A stretch of DNA of 64,000 nt from Dyadobacter subterraneus (GTDB taxonomy: Bacteria > Bacteroidota > Bacteroidia > Cytophagales > Spirosomataceae), in NCBI RefSeq assembly GCF_015221875.1, contig NZ_JACYGY010000001.1, positions 4,938,501 through 5,002,500 on the forward strand, read 5' to 3'. The notes beneath the pieces are model-generated. The model saw nothing but the letters and a program-made list of their open reading frames with translations. It ran no database searches and was not told the DNA's origin. The position numbers and the translations under genes were made by a program. How positions within the stretch are numbered: position 1 is the first letter of the stretch; every line of letters begins with the position of its first letter. This document shows positions 17,417 to 26,774 of the stretch, piece by piece.

Positions 17417-17888
17417 GATAATTAGTTTCAATTAAACAGATATTCTTACTGCTTGAAAAAGAGAAAATTTTAGAGCCAGCTGTTTTGAAATTGATGAAAT
17501 TTCACTTTTCAAAGGTTTGGATGAAGCCACTAACAATTTTAATTCTGAGTACTAGATTGTTAATTGTTATAATTATTTAAATAAAATTATATAGAAGATC
17601 AACCGAAATCCAATTTTAACCTCATTTTAAGTTGGGTTTAATAGTGTTTTAATTGCAACAGACCTTCTTTGATAAAGAAATGTCAGAGATGGCTACACAT
17701 TAGAAATTCAATTGATTTCTGATTCGTAATCAGCTCTATTTAAATTAAGAAATCAGTTAGTAACTTAGGTATAATTCTGTAATTGAATTGAGAAAATCCT
17801 GATATCAAATCAGTTAACAAATGAACACGATTTTCTTTATTATTTAACCTATGCTAATTTGTCAATATTAAAATGCAACAAGTTGTAA
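17417..17888. other. Large AT-rich non-coding gap
   Basis: About 470 bases with no plausible gene on either strand. Two small adjoining palindromes, one imperfect around CAATTG (17702-17720) and one with CTGATT/AATCAG arms (17718-17732), are the only structure. A terminator with its better T-run on the + strand closes the gap although no + strand gene precedes it, so a small RNA is possible. Confidence 0.4.
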
Positions 17889-17924
17889 TTAAAAACGGCC
17901 ACTAATTAGAGGCCGTTTTTTTTA
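17889..17924. terminator. Intrinsic terminator, usable on both strands
   Basis: AAAACGGCC pairs with GGCCGTTTT around the self-complementary CTAATTAG. The + side has eight T, the - side five. It serves the response regulator gene on the - strand, whose stop codon is ~20 bp away. Confidence 0.88.
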
Positions 17925-17940
17925 TTCTAACTAAAAATTT

Positions 17941-19281
17941 TCAATGAATATTGTACTCTTCCAATTTTCTATAAAGCGTAGCGATACCAATTTCCAGCAA
18001 TCTGGCCGTCTCTGCTTTATTTCCTTTGGCATAATTTAGTACTTTCTGGATGTGCAGTTTTTCAATGCTTTCCATTGAAAAAGCGGATAACTGACCATTT
18101 TTTGCTGCTGGTTCCGATTGCTGGATTTCAAATGGAAGACTTTCAATATCAAGCTGATCATCACTTAAAATCACCGCCCGTTCAATCACATTTTTCAGTT
18201 CCCGGATATTTCCAACCCATTTATATGTTTCCAGTTTTTTGAGAAATTCGTCTGAGTAAGTCAGCGTTTTCTTGTTCATTTTTGCCGAAAACTGGTTGAC
18301 AAAAAATTGTAGCAAAGGCTCAATATCCTTCACTCTTTCCCGAAGCGGCGGGAGTTGAATTTGAAAAACATTTAATCTAAAATACAGATCCGACCGGAAA
18401 CGTTTTTCTTCGCTTTCAACTTTCAAATCACGATTTGTAGCGGCTATCAACCTGAAATTCGATTTGGTAGTTTTGGTATCCCCAAGTTTTATAAACTCAT
18501 TTGTTTCCAAAACCCGAAGAAGTTTAGCCTGCAATTCAAGTGGCATTTCACCAATCTCATCCAGAAATAAAGTGCCATTGTTGGCCTCTTCGATTAACCC
18601 TTTTTTATCCTTATTCGCACCGGTAAAAGCGCCTTGTTTATATCCGAACAATTCACTTTCCAGAATATCTTTCCCGAAGGCACCACAGTTCAGGGCAACA
18701 AAGTTTTTCCCCGAACGCTGACTTGCCTGATGAATTCCCTGTGCAAAAACTTCCTTTCCTGTTCCTGTTTCCCCGGTCAGTAATACATTTGTATCATTGG
18801 GTGCTACTCTTTGTGCCAGCTCAATGGCTTGCTGAATTGCCTTTGATTTACCAATAACGGACTGAAAGGAAAATTTATCTTCAACCCTTTTTTCCAGTTC
18901 TTTAACACGTTTTTGTAATTGTACTTTTTCAATAGCACGGTGCAGCAGCGGAATGATTTTATCATTATCGTCACCTTTAACAATATAATCGAAAGCGCCA
19001 TTTTTCATGGCCTGCACACCATCCGTGATGTTTCCATAGGCAGTCAGCAGAATAACCTCAACCTGAGATTTTTTCTGTTTGATTTTGGAAACCATATCCA
19101 CGCCGCTACCATCCGGCAATTTTACATCACATAAAACAACATCAATATCATTAATTTCAACACTTTTCAAACCAGATTTGCAATCACCGGCTTCAAGCAC
19201 ATCAAAGCCTTCGGATTTCAGGATTCTTGCCAAAAGTGCACGAAGTTTTTCTTCGTCATCAATAATTAATACAGTTTTCAA
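17941..19281 (-). CDS. Sigma-54-dependent response regulator, NtrC family
   Basis: A 446-residue transcription activator. Receiver domain 1-120 with acidic pocket DDE (8-10) and phospho-acceptor Asp52 (VVLCDVKLPDG). AAA+ domain ~145-380 with Walker A GETGTGKE, the sigma-54 contact loop GAFTGA, Walker B TLFLDEIGEM and the R-finger region FRSDLYFRLNVFQI. Fis-type helix-turn-helix at the C terminus (NKAETARLLEIGIATLYRKLEEY). All motifs needed for activity are intact. No histidine kinase is adjacent, so its input is unknown; the hybrid kinase at 33.6-37.2 kb carries its own receiver and is not an obvious partner. Confidence 0.95.
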   Translation of the reverse strand: MKTVLIIDDEEKLRALLARILKSEGFDVLEAGDCKSGLKSVEINDIDVVLCDVKLPDGSGVDMVSKIKQKKSQVEVILLTAYGNITDGVQAMKNGAFDYIVKGDDNDKIIPLLHRAIEKVQLQKRVKELEKRVEDKFSFQSVIGKSKAIQQAIELAQRVAPNDTNVLLTGETGTGKEVFAQGIHQASQRSGKNFVALNCGAFGKDILESELFGYKQGAFTGANKDKKGLIEEANNGTLFLDEIGEMPLELQAKLLRVLETNEFIKLGDTKTTKSNFRLIAATNRDLKVESEEKRFRSDLYFRLNVFQIQLPPLRERVKDIEPLLQFFVNQFSAKMNKKTLTYSDEFLKKLETYKWVGNIRELKNVIERAVILSDDQLDIESLPFEIQQSEPAAKNGQLSAFSMESIEKLHIQKVLNYAKGNKAETARLLEIGIATLYRKLEEYNIH

Positions 19282-19385
19282 GGCTTTTTTGCGGGATTGA
19301 GTAATGGGTCAAATGTAATAGGAATTCGGGAATGCGCCTATTAAATTTAGGGATTAACAATTTCGGTTTTTCAATTATTTTAAAA

Positions 19386-19430
19386 CGAAAAAAGGGAAAG
19401 AAGCTTTGTAAAGCGCCCTTCCCTTTTTAT
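19386..19430 (-). terminator. Intrinsic terminator after pgl
   Basis: On the minus strand AAAAAGGGAAGGGCGCTTT folds back on AAAGCTTCTTTCCCTTTTTT with a few mismatches and ends in a T-run. It closes the gnd-zwf-pgl operon. Confidence 0.85.
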
Positions 19431-19444
19431 TTCTGTTGCGACAA

Positions 19445-20173
19445 TTATGCTTTCAAATCAGCCGCCGCAGCTTCGTCGATAAACCAGTGAAGTTCACCAT
19501 TTGTTGGTTTGATAACCTGTGATGGATAAGTATCCGGTTTGAAATCTCCTTCCAGCACGTGCTTCAAAGTTTCCGCTTTGCCATTACCAACAGCCAAAAA
19601 TACAACCGCAGCCGAATGATTGACAACAGGAGCTGTGAGCGTGATGCGGTACATATCCTGAGCTGGCAAAAAGAAAGAAGTTACCCATGCATCTTTTTCA
19701 TGAATCACCGAAGTTCCGGGGAATAACGACAACGTATGCCCGTCATCTCCCATGCCTAATAATACAAAATCGAAAGTAGTTTCCTCACCCTCAAAATACT
19801 GTTTCAATATTTTTTCATATTCAGCAGCAGATTCTTCTGCACCGATATCAGTGCGCATGACATGGATATTTTCAGCTTTCACACCTACTTTATCCAAAAG
19901 TTCGTCATATGCCATTTTAGCATTATTACGAGAATCTTCAAAGGGAACTGCTCTTTCATCACCCCAGAAAAAATGTATCTTTTCCCAAGGAATGCTTTCA
20001 TTGTAAGGTTTGGCAGACAGCAAAGTATAAAGCAACTTTGGCGTACTGCCTCCGGAAAGGACAAAAGTAAAACGATCCTTTTTTGTCGATACTTCTTTGA
20101 TGTAATTACTGATCCATTCAGCAAGATCTGTGCTTAGCTGTACGGAATCCTTTGCAATATGAAGTTGTCCCAT
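19445..20173 (-). CDS. pgl: 6-phosphogluconolactonase
   Basis: Hydrolyses 6-phosphoglucono-1,5-lactone, the second step of the oxidative pentose phosphate pathway. The 242-residue protein, started at 20173 (MGQLHIAKDS), has the sugar-phosphate isomerase-like fold motifs: FVLSGGSTPKLLY near residue 40, HFFWGDERAVPF (~85), and GMGDDGHTLSLFPG (~150) with the catalytic His. The longer frame to 20227 would overlap zwf by 44 bp and adds a non-conserved leader. It follows zwf by 10 bp as the last gene of gnd-zwf-pgl. Confidence 0.94.
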   Translation of the reverse strand: MGQLHIAKDSVQLSTDLAEWISNYIKEVSTKKDRFTFVLSGGSTPKLLYTLLSAKPYNESIPWEKIHFFWGDERAVPFEDSRNNAKMAYDELLDKVGVKAENIHVMRTDIGAEESAAEYEKILKQYFEGEETTFDFVLLGMGDDGHTLSLFPGTSVIHEKDAWVTSFFLPAQDMYRITLTAPVVNHSAAVVFLAVGNGKAETLKHVLEGDFKPDTYPSQVIKPTNGELHWFIDEAAAADLKA

Positions 20174-20183
20174 AGTTTTATGT

Positions 20184-21689
20184 TTAAGCTGATGGTGTAT
20201 TAATCCACGCATGTCCTTCACGGGCAATCAACTGATCGGCCGCATCCGGTCCCCATGATTCCGGTGCATAATTTGGAAAATCAGTCGGTTTATTACTTTC
20301 CCAGTTTTCCAGAATCGGCATAATTACTTTCCAGGCCGCTTCCACCTGATCGCCACGCATAAATAACGTTGCATCACCTTCCATCACATCCAAAAGCAAA
20401 GTTTCGTAAGCTTCCGGCGCATGATCTTTTGAGGCATCATCATAACTGAAAGTCATATTTACCGGATCAAGCGTCATCGTCTGGCCTGGACGTTTTACCT
20501 GAAAACTTAGGCTGATATCCATTTCAGGCTGAATGCTGATCGTAAGTTTATTGGAATGCCAAACATCCTCCGCTTCTGACGGGAATGCATTATGCGGTGG
20601 CGATTTAAACTGCAACGTAATATGCGTAGCTTTCTGATTCAGATATTTTCCGGTGCGGACATATATCGGAACGCCCTGCCAGCGCCAGTTGTCGATGTAG
20701 AATTTCGCCGCGGCAAAAGTATCAATCGCAGATTCAGGATTAACGCCTTTTTCCTCACGGTATCCAACAACGTTTTCACCTTTTTTCGTACCGCTTGAAT
20801 ATTGACCGCGTACCGCATGTTCATGTACTTTATCCGGCGCAATACGGCGGATTGCATGAAGCACATCTACCTTTTTATTTCTGATTTCATTGGCATCAAA
20901 AGAAACCGGAGCTTCCATTGCCACCATACAAAGTATTTGCAAAATGTGGTTTTGCACCATATCACGCAAAGCACCAGAATTTTCAAAATAGCCACCACGA
21001 CCTTCCAAACCAACACTTTCAGCGGCCGTAATTTGAATATGGTCAATATAATTACGGTTCCAAAGCGGTTCAAACAAAGCATTTGCAAAACGCAAAGCCA
21101 GGATATTTTGTACCGTTTCTTTTCCCAAATAATGGTCAATTCTGAAAATCTGTTCTTCCTTGAACATACCGGAAAGCAACGCATTCAATTCATGTGCACT
21201 TTTCAGATCGTGCCCGAAAGGTTTTTCAACCACGATTCGGGTACAATGAACGTCACTGCACAAATTAAGTGCACCAAGTTTTGTTGCAATAGAAGGTACA
21301 AGCTGCGGAGCAACGGCCAGATAAAAAATCACATTCGGGTGCTGGCCCCATTCTGCTTCTTTTTCCTTTACCAGATCCGTAATTTTATGATAGGCAGCTG
21401 CGTCATCTCCATCCATTTGAAGATAGGAAACGTGCTGACTAAAATCTCCCCAATGTTCATTTTGCTCATCTTTTCTTCTGGAAAACTTTGTAATTCCATC
21501 AAGCAAATGACCGTGATATTCTTCATTACTATAAGCACTTCTCCCGATACCTGCAATTGCAAATTTTTCGGGCATCCATTCGTCAAGGAAAAGATTATAA
21601 AGTGCTGGTGTTAATTTTCTATAATTTAAATCACCGCTGCCTCCAAAAATAAATAATATAGAAGCGGGCGGTCTCTTACTTGTTTTCAT
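20184..21689 (-). CDS. zwf: Glucose-6-phosphate 1-dehydrogenase
   Basis: Oxidises glucose 6-phosphate to the lactone, making NADPH. The nucleotide-binding GGSGDLNYRKLTPALY motif is near the N terminus (GASGDLA is commoner), and the active-site RIDHYLGKE with the catalytic His is at about residue 180. Length 501 is normal. It sits 12 bp after gnd and 10 bp before pgl, so the three enzymes of the oxidative branch are made together. A 270-codon open frame on the opposite strand (20802-21614) is a shadow of this gene. Confidence 0.97.
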   Translation of the reverse strand: MKTSKRPPASILFIFGGSGDLNYRKLTPALYNLFLDEWMPEKFAIAGIGRSAYSNEEYHGHLLDGITKFSRRKDEQNEHWGDFSQHVSYLQMDGDDAAAYHKITDLVKEKEAEWGQHPNVIFYLAVAPQLVPSIATKLGALNLCSDVHCTRIVVEKPFGHDLKSAHELNALLSGMFKEEQIFRIDHYLGKETVQNILALRFANALFEPLWNRNYIDHIQITAAESVGLEGRGGYFENSGALRDMVQNHILQILCMVAMEAPVSFDANEIRNKKVDVLHAIRRIAPDKVHEHAVRGQYSSGTKKGENVVGYREEKGVNPESAIDTFAAAKFYIDNWRWQGVPIYVRTGKYLNQKATHITLQFKSPPHNAFPSEAEDVWHSNKLTISIQPEMDISLSFQVKRPGQTMTLDPVNMTFSYDDASKDHAPEAYETLLLDVMEGDATLFMRGDQVEAAWKVIMPILENWESNKPTDFPNYAPESWGPDAADQLIAREGHAWINTPSA

Positions 21690-21701
21690 AAAAGTTACTT
21701 T

Positions 21702-23114
21702 TTAATGATTCCATTCCGTGTGGAACGAGCCTGAAACATCAGTGCGCTGATATGTGTGTGCGCCAAAATAATCACGTTGTGCCTGTATTAGATTTGTCGC
21801 CATTCTTTCGGTGCGGTAAGCATCAAAATAAGCAAGCGACGACATAAATGCCGCAGCCGGAATCCCACTCAGTGCTGCCTGCGCAACAATTGCACGTGTG
21901 TTACTTTCAGCAGATTTTACAAGAGAGGCAACTCCGGAATCCAGTAAAATATTCGAAAGGTCTGGTGATTGTTTGTACGCCTGTGTAAAAGTTTCCAACA
22001 AGGTTGAACGGATGATACAACCACCGCGCCAAACACTTACAACTTCCGGCAAAGGAATATCCATGGCAAGTTCTTTGGATGCCTGATAAAGCATAGCCAA
22101 ACCTTGCGCATAACTTAATATCGTAGCAAAATATAGTGCGTCATGAACCTGCTTTATCCATTCCTCAGTAGAAACAGTAAGTGACGCACCTGATTCATTA
22201 TACAATGCAGAAGCTTTTACTCTTTCATCTTTATAACCCGAAATCGTACGCATTGCAACGGCAGTATCAATTACAGGAACGGCAACTGGCAATTCCATAG
22301 AATCCTGTGAAGTCCATTTCCCGGTTCCTTTCGAACCTGCTTTATCGGAAATTACATCCAGCAAACGCGCACTTGTTTTATCGTCGTTTTGAAGGAAAAT
22401 ATCAGCTGTAATTTCTACCAGAAATGATTGCAACGCACCTTCATTCCATCTTTTGAATGTTTCGTGAAGTTCATCGTTGCTGAGTCCTGCATGTTTCAGT
22501 AATGTATAAGCCTCACTGATTAATTGCATAATGGCGTATTCAATTCCATTATGAACCATTTTCACATAATGTCCGGCACCTTCTTTTCCAAGATATGCAA
22601 CACAAGGTTCACCATTTACTTTGGCAGAAATCGCTTCAAGCAAAGGTTTTACATGACCATAGGCCTCAACGTCACCGCCTGGCATAATACTTGGTCCCGT
22701 ACGCGCACCCTGCTCGCCACCAGAAACACCTACACCCATAAAATGAATGCCTTTTTCACGCAGATATTTAACCCGGCGCAAAGTATCTGTATAATGGGAA
22801 TTTCCACCATCAATGATTACATCACCTTTTTCAACCAAAGGCAACAAAGATTCTATCACATCGTCAACCGGTTTTCCGGCTGGCACAAGCATCATAAGCT
22901 TACGCGGACTTTGTAATTGCTGCACCATATGTGCAAGATCTGGAACCCCTTTTACGGTAGTACCATCTGTCGCCGCCGCTTCCAAAGCAGCAGTTTTGGT
23001 TTCGTCTTTATCAAAACCAATAACAGAAAAACCGTGATCAGCTGTGTTAAGCAATAGGTTTCTGCCCATTACTCCCAACCCAATCATTCCAAAATCGAAG
23101 AGGTTATTTGACAT
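21702..23114 (-). CDS. gnd: 6-phosphogluconate dehydrogenase, decarboxylating
   Basis: Converts 6-phosphogluconate to ribulose 5-phosphate with a second NAD(P)H. The N-terminal Rossmann motif GLGVMGRNLLLN, the substrate loop VSGGEQGARTGPSIMPGG, the catalytic Lys in GAGHYVKMVHNGIEY and the closing YFGAHTYQRTD-FHTEW tail are all present. The 470 residues are the full long (dimeric) form. First gene of the gnd-zwf-pgl operon; transcription enters from the repeat-bearing gap at 23115-23740. Confidence 0.97.
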   Translation of the reverse strand: MSNNLFDFGMIGLGVMGRNLLLNTADHGFSVIGFDKDETKTAALEAAATDGTTVKGVPDLAHMVQQLQSPRKLMMLVPAGKPVDDVIESLLPLVEKGDVIIDGGNSHYTDTLRRVKYLREKGIHFMGVGVSGGEQGARTGPSIMPGGDVEAYGHVKPLLEAISAKVNGEPCVAYLGKEGAGHYVKMVHNGIEYAIMQLISEAYTLLKHAGLSNDELHETFKRWNEGALQSFLVEITADIFLQNDDKTSARLLDVISDKAGSKGTGKWTSQDSMELPVAVPVIDTAVAMRTISGYKDERVKASALYNESGASLTVSTEEWIKQVHDALYFATILSYAQGLAMLYQASKELAMDIPLPEVVSVWRGGCIIRSTLLETFTQAYKQSPDLSNILLDSGVASLVKSAESNTRAIVAQAALSGIPAAAFMSSLAYFDAYRTERMATNLIQAQRDYFGAHTYQRTDVSGSFHTEWNH

Positions 23115-23397
23115 AAATTAAGATCTGTTGTAACAAGAAGCCGTAAAAATAGGCTTTTTTCATACTGGTTTTACGATTTTGAAGCTTCTTTGGTTCATGA
23201 ATGGGGAAAACGTTTGTTTTTGATATTGTTAACAGGCCAGAATTTTTGCGTTTGATGTTAAGATTGAAATAAAAATAACAGTTTAAAATATTGATATACA
23301 AATGTTTGCAATTTCGTAATTGGACTATACTATTTTCATCAAAAACAGGCCAGTCAAAAATTCAGATTAATTCATTTAAGATGATTATCTGATGGGA

Positions 23398-23634
23398 TTA
23401 TGTCACCCATTCTGGGTTTAGGCCTCGTTTATTTCCATCCTTCTATAATAATATCATCCCTTCGGGATTGTTGCTTAGATTTTATATGACATTAAATTAT
23501 CATGTCGCAGAAAGATCTAATACATAAATCATAATGAAATAAAATTTTGAATTCATGAAGCCAATCCCAAAGGGATGACATTATTATAGGAACAAAATGT
23601 CAAAATAATACATAACTCCAATGGGGTGACATAA
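23398..23634. repeat. Nested inverted-repeat element built of REP-like palindromes
   Basis: Two nested pairs of arms. Inner arms at 23439-23470 and 23562-23592 are near-identical inverted copies containing TATAATAATRTCATCCCTT-type sequence; outer arms at 23398-23420 and 23612-23634 share TTATGTCACCC. Each arm holds its own small palindrome (ATCCC-N-GGGAT and ACCC-N-GGGT). The remainder of the 23115-23740 gap holds no gene that I can support. Confidence 0.75.
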
Positions 23635-23677
23635 CTAATTTCGATGTTTCCTTCTAAAAATCAAATCCACAACGAAA

Positions 23678-23720
23678 CAAAAAAAGCGGAAATCAGGTAT
23701 TACCCAATTTCCGCTTTTCA
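23678..23720 (-). terminator. Intrinsic terminator of the YcxB-like gene
   Basis: On the minus strand AAAAGCGGAAAT pairs with ATTTCCGCTTTT around a 13-base loop, and a T-run follows. It starts ~20 bp after the stop codon. Confidence 0.9.
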
Positions 23721-23740
23721 TAATTATTTCAAACAAAATA

Positions 23741-24295
23741 CTATTTCTCTTTCAGAAATTCTTTTTGTTTCAATATTCTTTCAAAAACCTTGATATCATG
23801 TTCCGAAGTGAAAATTGAGAACGGAAGCTGTACAAACTGGCCTCTTGAAATGATTAATATGTAAGATTCTTCATCTTTATATACGTCCTGAATTTGTTCC
23901 CATTTCATAATGCTGCCTTCTTTTGCATTCATTTTCATCAAAATCTGACGGTTGTCAATTTCATATGAAAACTTCTCAAACATCGGTTTGTATTGGGCAA
24001 GCTGCGTAATTCCCGTAAACTGGACAACCCAGAACAAGATGTAAAGAATAACAGCAACAAAGATTACAACATAGATCCAGTAGTTAGGATAAAGGCCTGT
24101 AAGACTTACAACCGCATTGATAAGAAGCAAAGCAACAGGTAGTAACACCCATTTAATCTGCGACTTAAAAAAATGCTTCATGGCAATCGTAATGTATTTC
24201 TTCGTTGGCAACGCATACCTTTTTGTGCGAACCGCTGCCGGATTCGTTGGCATTTGATAAACAGGCTGGTGTTTGTTCACCGATACTTTGGCCAT
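23741..24295 (-). CDS. YcxB-like domain membrane protein
   Basis: A 184-residue protein with two closely spaced membrane helices (~50-66 and ~73-95) and a C-terminal ~80-residue cytosolic domain. That domain has the YcxB-like pattern: an FSYEIDNRQILMKM strand, the SIMKWEQIQDVYKDEES core where a Trp precedes the I/V-rich strand, then ILIISRGQFVQLPFSIF and a closing amphipathic helix. The function of this family is not known. Gene is monocistronic; a TAACTTTG box at 24386-24379 may be its promoter. Confidence 0.75.
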   Translation of the reverse strand: MAKVSVNKHQPVYQMPTNPAAVRTKRYALPTKKYITIAMKHFFKSQIKWVLLPVALLLINAVVSLTGLYPNYWIYVVIFVAVILYILFWVVQFTGITQLAQYKPMFEKFSYEIDNRQILMKMNAKEGSIMKWEQIQDVYKDEESYILIISRGQFVQLPFSIFTSEHDIKVFERILKQKEFLKEK

Positions 24296-24378
24296 AATTC
24301 CTTTAAAAATTAATCAATTTCTTTATTTACAAAAGATTGCCGAACGCCGTGACGATTTGGCAACCACTAAATGAATTA

Positions 24379-24386
24379 CAAAGTTA
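24379..24386 (-). promoter_or_regulatory. Candidate -7 box of the YcxB-like gene
   Basis: Reads TAACTTTG on the minus strand, a full match to the TAnnTTTG consensus, ~85 bp before the start codon. No strong -33 element. Confidence 0.4.
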
Positions 24387-24448
24387 GAAAAAAGCAGTCG
24401 ACTTATCAGAAAGCGGACGAAATAAATAGCTTGAAGAGCTTTTAGGTC

Positions 24449-24591
24449 TTAGCAATTAGCTTTTGGCTGTGGCAAGAAGTAATAAAAAGCAAAAGTTTCT
24501 CATCCGATATTTGAAAAATTTACGTTCTTTAAGATATCGAATTCCTAAGAGCCCAAAATCTGACAGCCGATTGCCGAAAGCCGACTGCTAA
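24449..24591. repeat. Imperfect inverted repeat pair rich in GCCGAAAGC
   Basis: Arms at 24449-24473 and 24566-24591 are inverted copies with about five differences, sharing GCC-N-GCCRAAAGC and TGCTAA. They fill most of the 314-base gap before the BatA-type gene, in which I see no gene. Confidence 0.5.
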
Positions 24592-24609
24592 ATAAACATT
24601 CAATCATAA

Positions 24610-26670
24610 ATGAGTTTTCTTTTTCCGTCATTCTTGTGGGGTTTACTGGCCATATCGGTTCCGATAGCCATTCATATATTCAATTTCCGTCGTACCAAAC
24701 GTGTTTATTTTACCAATGTCGCTTTCTTAAAAGCGGTGGAAACACAAACGCGTTCGATCCGGAAAATAAAACACTGGCTTATTTTGGCAGCGCGTACACT
24801 GGCGATTATTTGTTTGGTATTTGCATTCGCACAGCCGTTTTTTCCGGGTAAAAATGACGCTTCGGTTGATAGAAAAGGGATTACCAGTTTGTATCTGGAC
24901 AATTCATTCAGCATGCAAAATGAATCAAATAATAAACGCTATCTTGATATTGCGACGACAAAACTGAATGATCTGCTGGGATTATTTAAAAATGCATCAT
25001 CATTACAACTCGTTACAAACGATTTTTCTTCTCAGGAACAGGGACTTTATCCGGCTGATAAAATCCGTGACCGGTTTACAACAATCGGACTTTCTCATAC
25101 GCCTCGTACTTTGGAACAGGTTTACAAGCGTCAGGAAAATCTTGTAACAAAACATCAAAGTGCAGGAAAAAACCAATTTTTCTGGTTTTCCGATTTCCAG
25201 AAAAGTACTTCCGGGGATTTGTCAAAATTAAAAACAGACACCATTAACCGGCTTTTTCTGGTACCTGTTCAGGCCGTTGCCGAGAAAAATGTTTTTGTAG
25301 ATTCTGTGTGGCTGAACACGCCATTTATCCGTGAATTGCAGAACAATATCCTTTTTGTAAAAGTGAGTAATTCTGGTAGCGAAGCGGCTAAAAAAATTGT
25401 TTTGAAATTAAGTCTGGATAATACGCAGTCTTCTACGGCGTCGGTGGATGTTCCCGCAAACGGAAGTGCGATTGCTAAATTTAATTTTAACCTGAAAGGA
25501 AAAGGCTACAAAAAAGGAAGAATCACGTTCGACGATTTTCCAGTCACTTTCGACAATGATTATTATTTTGTTTTAAACGCCTCGCCGCTCATTCGCATAC
25601 TTCATATATACGGACAAAAGCAGGATGGCAATTATATTGACAATGTATATGCCAACGACAGTTTGTTTGCATTACAAAGTTATTCATCCCAAAATGTTGA
25701 TCCGGGTCTGATTAAAAATTCTGATATGGTCGTATTGGAAGGCGTTGAACAACCAGCTGGTACTTTGGCGCAGGAAATTCAGGATTTTGTTCGAAAAGGT
25801 GGAAGTCTGACCGTTATTCCACCTTCCCAACCGAATGCCACAAGTTATACTTCACTGCTGCAAAGTTTTGGTATTAATGGCTTGACTTCTGAAAAAAGTA
25901 CATCCCGTGATTTAATAGCCATAGCCGCGCCAGATCGTAATAACCCATTTTTCAGTGATGTTTTTGAAGAATCGATCCGGCAGGAAATAAATTTAAATCT
26001 GCCCTCTGCATCGCCGACATGGAACTGGACCAACGCCGGACAATCACTTTTATCTTTACGAAGTGGCCAACCTTATCTTAACCAGATTTCGGGTGGAAAA
26101 GGAAAAATATATTTGTTTTCAGCACCTTTAAATCCGGAATTCGGATCGATGGCGCAACATGCGATTTTTGTTCCGATCATGTACAAAATGGCAGCGCTAA
26201 GTGTAAGAGCACAGCGCACAGCTTTTACATTTGATGAAAATCCGATTGCACTAACCGTTACGAATGAAAGCCAGAATACGGTTTACAAATTGAGAAGAAA
26301 TAAAACAGAATTGATTCCTTCCCAAAAAATCGTCGGCAACCAGCTATTATTTGAAATTCCGCAGGGTGACCAACTTGGTAATGGATTGGATGCCGGATAT
26401 TTTGAATTGATAAAGGATAATAAAGTTGAGCAGCTCATTGCTTTAAATCATAGTAATGCTGAATCGAAACTGGATTATTATTCACCAGCCGAGCTGAGGA
26501 ATATCTTTTCCGGGCAAACAAATATTCAGGTTTTTGACAAAATCGATGATGATGCATTTGCCAAAGAATTTCAGCAGCAGAACTTTGGAACGAGTCTTTG
26601 GAAATACTTTTTATACGCCGCGCTTTTCTTTTTGTTAGTCGAAATCGGCTTAATCAGGTTTATGAAATGA
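24610..26670 (+). CDS. BatA-domain membrane protein (aerotolerance regulator-type N terminus)
   Basis: A 686-residue protein. The N terminus is the double-transmembrane BatA module (FLFPSFLWGLLAISVPIAI, then FNFRRTKRVYFTNVAFL with a second helix at ~57-77). A region resembling a von Willebrand A fold follows (SLYLDNSFSMQNES has the start of a MIDAS motif, DxSxS reduced to DNSFS). The large remainder is beta-rich periplasmic sequence, and a last membrane helix (~665-680) ends the protein. Proteins of this type occur widely in Bacteroidota, usually outside the classic Bat operon, as here; function unknown. A hairpin at 26707-26747 follows. Confidence 0.82.
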   Translation: MSFLFPSFLWGLLAISVPIAIHIFNFRRTKRVYFTNVAFLKAVETQTRSIRKIKHWLILAARTLAIICLVFAFAQPFFPGKNDASVDRKGITSLYLDNSFSMQNESNNKRYLDIATTKLNDLLGLFKNASSLQLVTNDFSSQEQGLYPADKIRDRFTTIGLSHTPRTLEQVYKRQENLVTKHQSAGKNQFFWFSDFQKSTSGDLSKLKTDTINRLFLVPVQAVAEKNVFVDSVWLNTPFIRELQNNILFVKVSNSGSEAAKKIVLKLSLDNTQSSTASVDVPANGSAIAKFNFNLKGKGYKKGRITFDDFPVTFDNDYYFVLNASPLIRILHIYGQKQDGNYIDNVYANDSLFALQSYSSQNVDPGLIKNSDMVVLEGVEQPAGTLAQEIQDFVRKGGSLTVIPPSQPNATSYTSLLQSFGINGLTSEKSTSRDLIAIAAPDRNNPFFSDVFEESIRQEINLNLPSASPTWNWTNAGQSLLSLRSGQPYLNQISGGKGKIYLFSAPLNPEFGSMAQHAIFVPIMYKMAALSVRAQRTAFTFDENPIALTVTNESQNTVYKLRRNKTELIPSQKIVGNQLLFEIPQGDQLGNGLDAGYFELIKDNKVEQLIALNHSNAESKLDYYSPAELRNIFSGQTNIQVFDKIDDDAFAKEFQQQNFGTSLWKYFLYAALFFLLVEIGLIRFMK

Positions 26671-26706
26671 TTTAATATAAGCTATGTAGCTAATCCAATC
26701 GCGATT

Positions 26707-26753
26707 ATTGGTGGAAACAGTTTTAAGTTCGCAGTTTTTCCACCAATTTTGCA
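26707..26753 (+). terminator. Hairpin between the BatA-type gene and purK
   Basis: ATTGGTGGAAA and TTTCCACCAAT form an 11-bp stem with an 18-base loop, followed by TTTTG. It may end the upstream transcript weakly or act in the purK leader; the poor T-run leaves this open. Confidence 0.5.
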
Positions 26754-26774
26754 CAAATACAATCGAACTACTAA

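Noticed and set aside
20802..21614. 270-codon open frame on the + strand inside zwf
   Set aside because: It is the complement of an intact zwf, encodes a Cys/Phe/Thr-rich sequence with no domain character, and has no promoter or ribosome site; it is a shadow of codon bias.
23398..23634. CRISPR-like array
   Set aside because: Arms are inverted, not direct, and there are only two pairs with no spacers.
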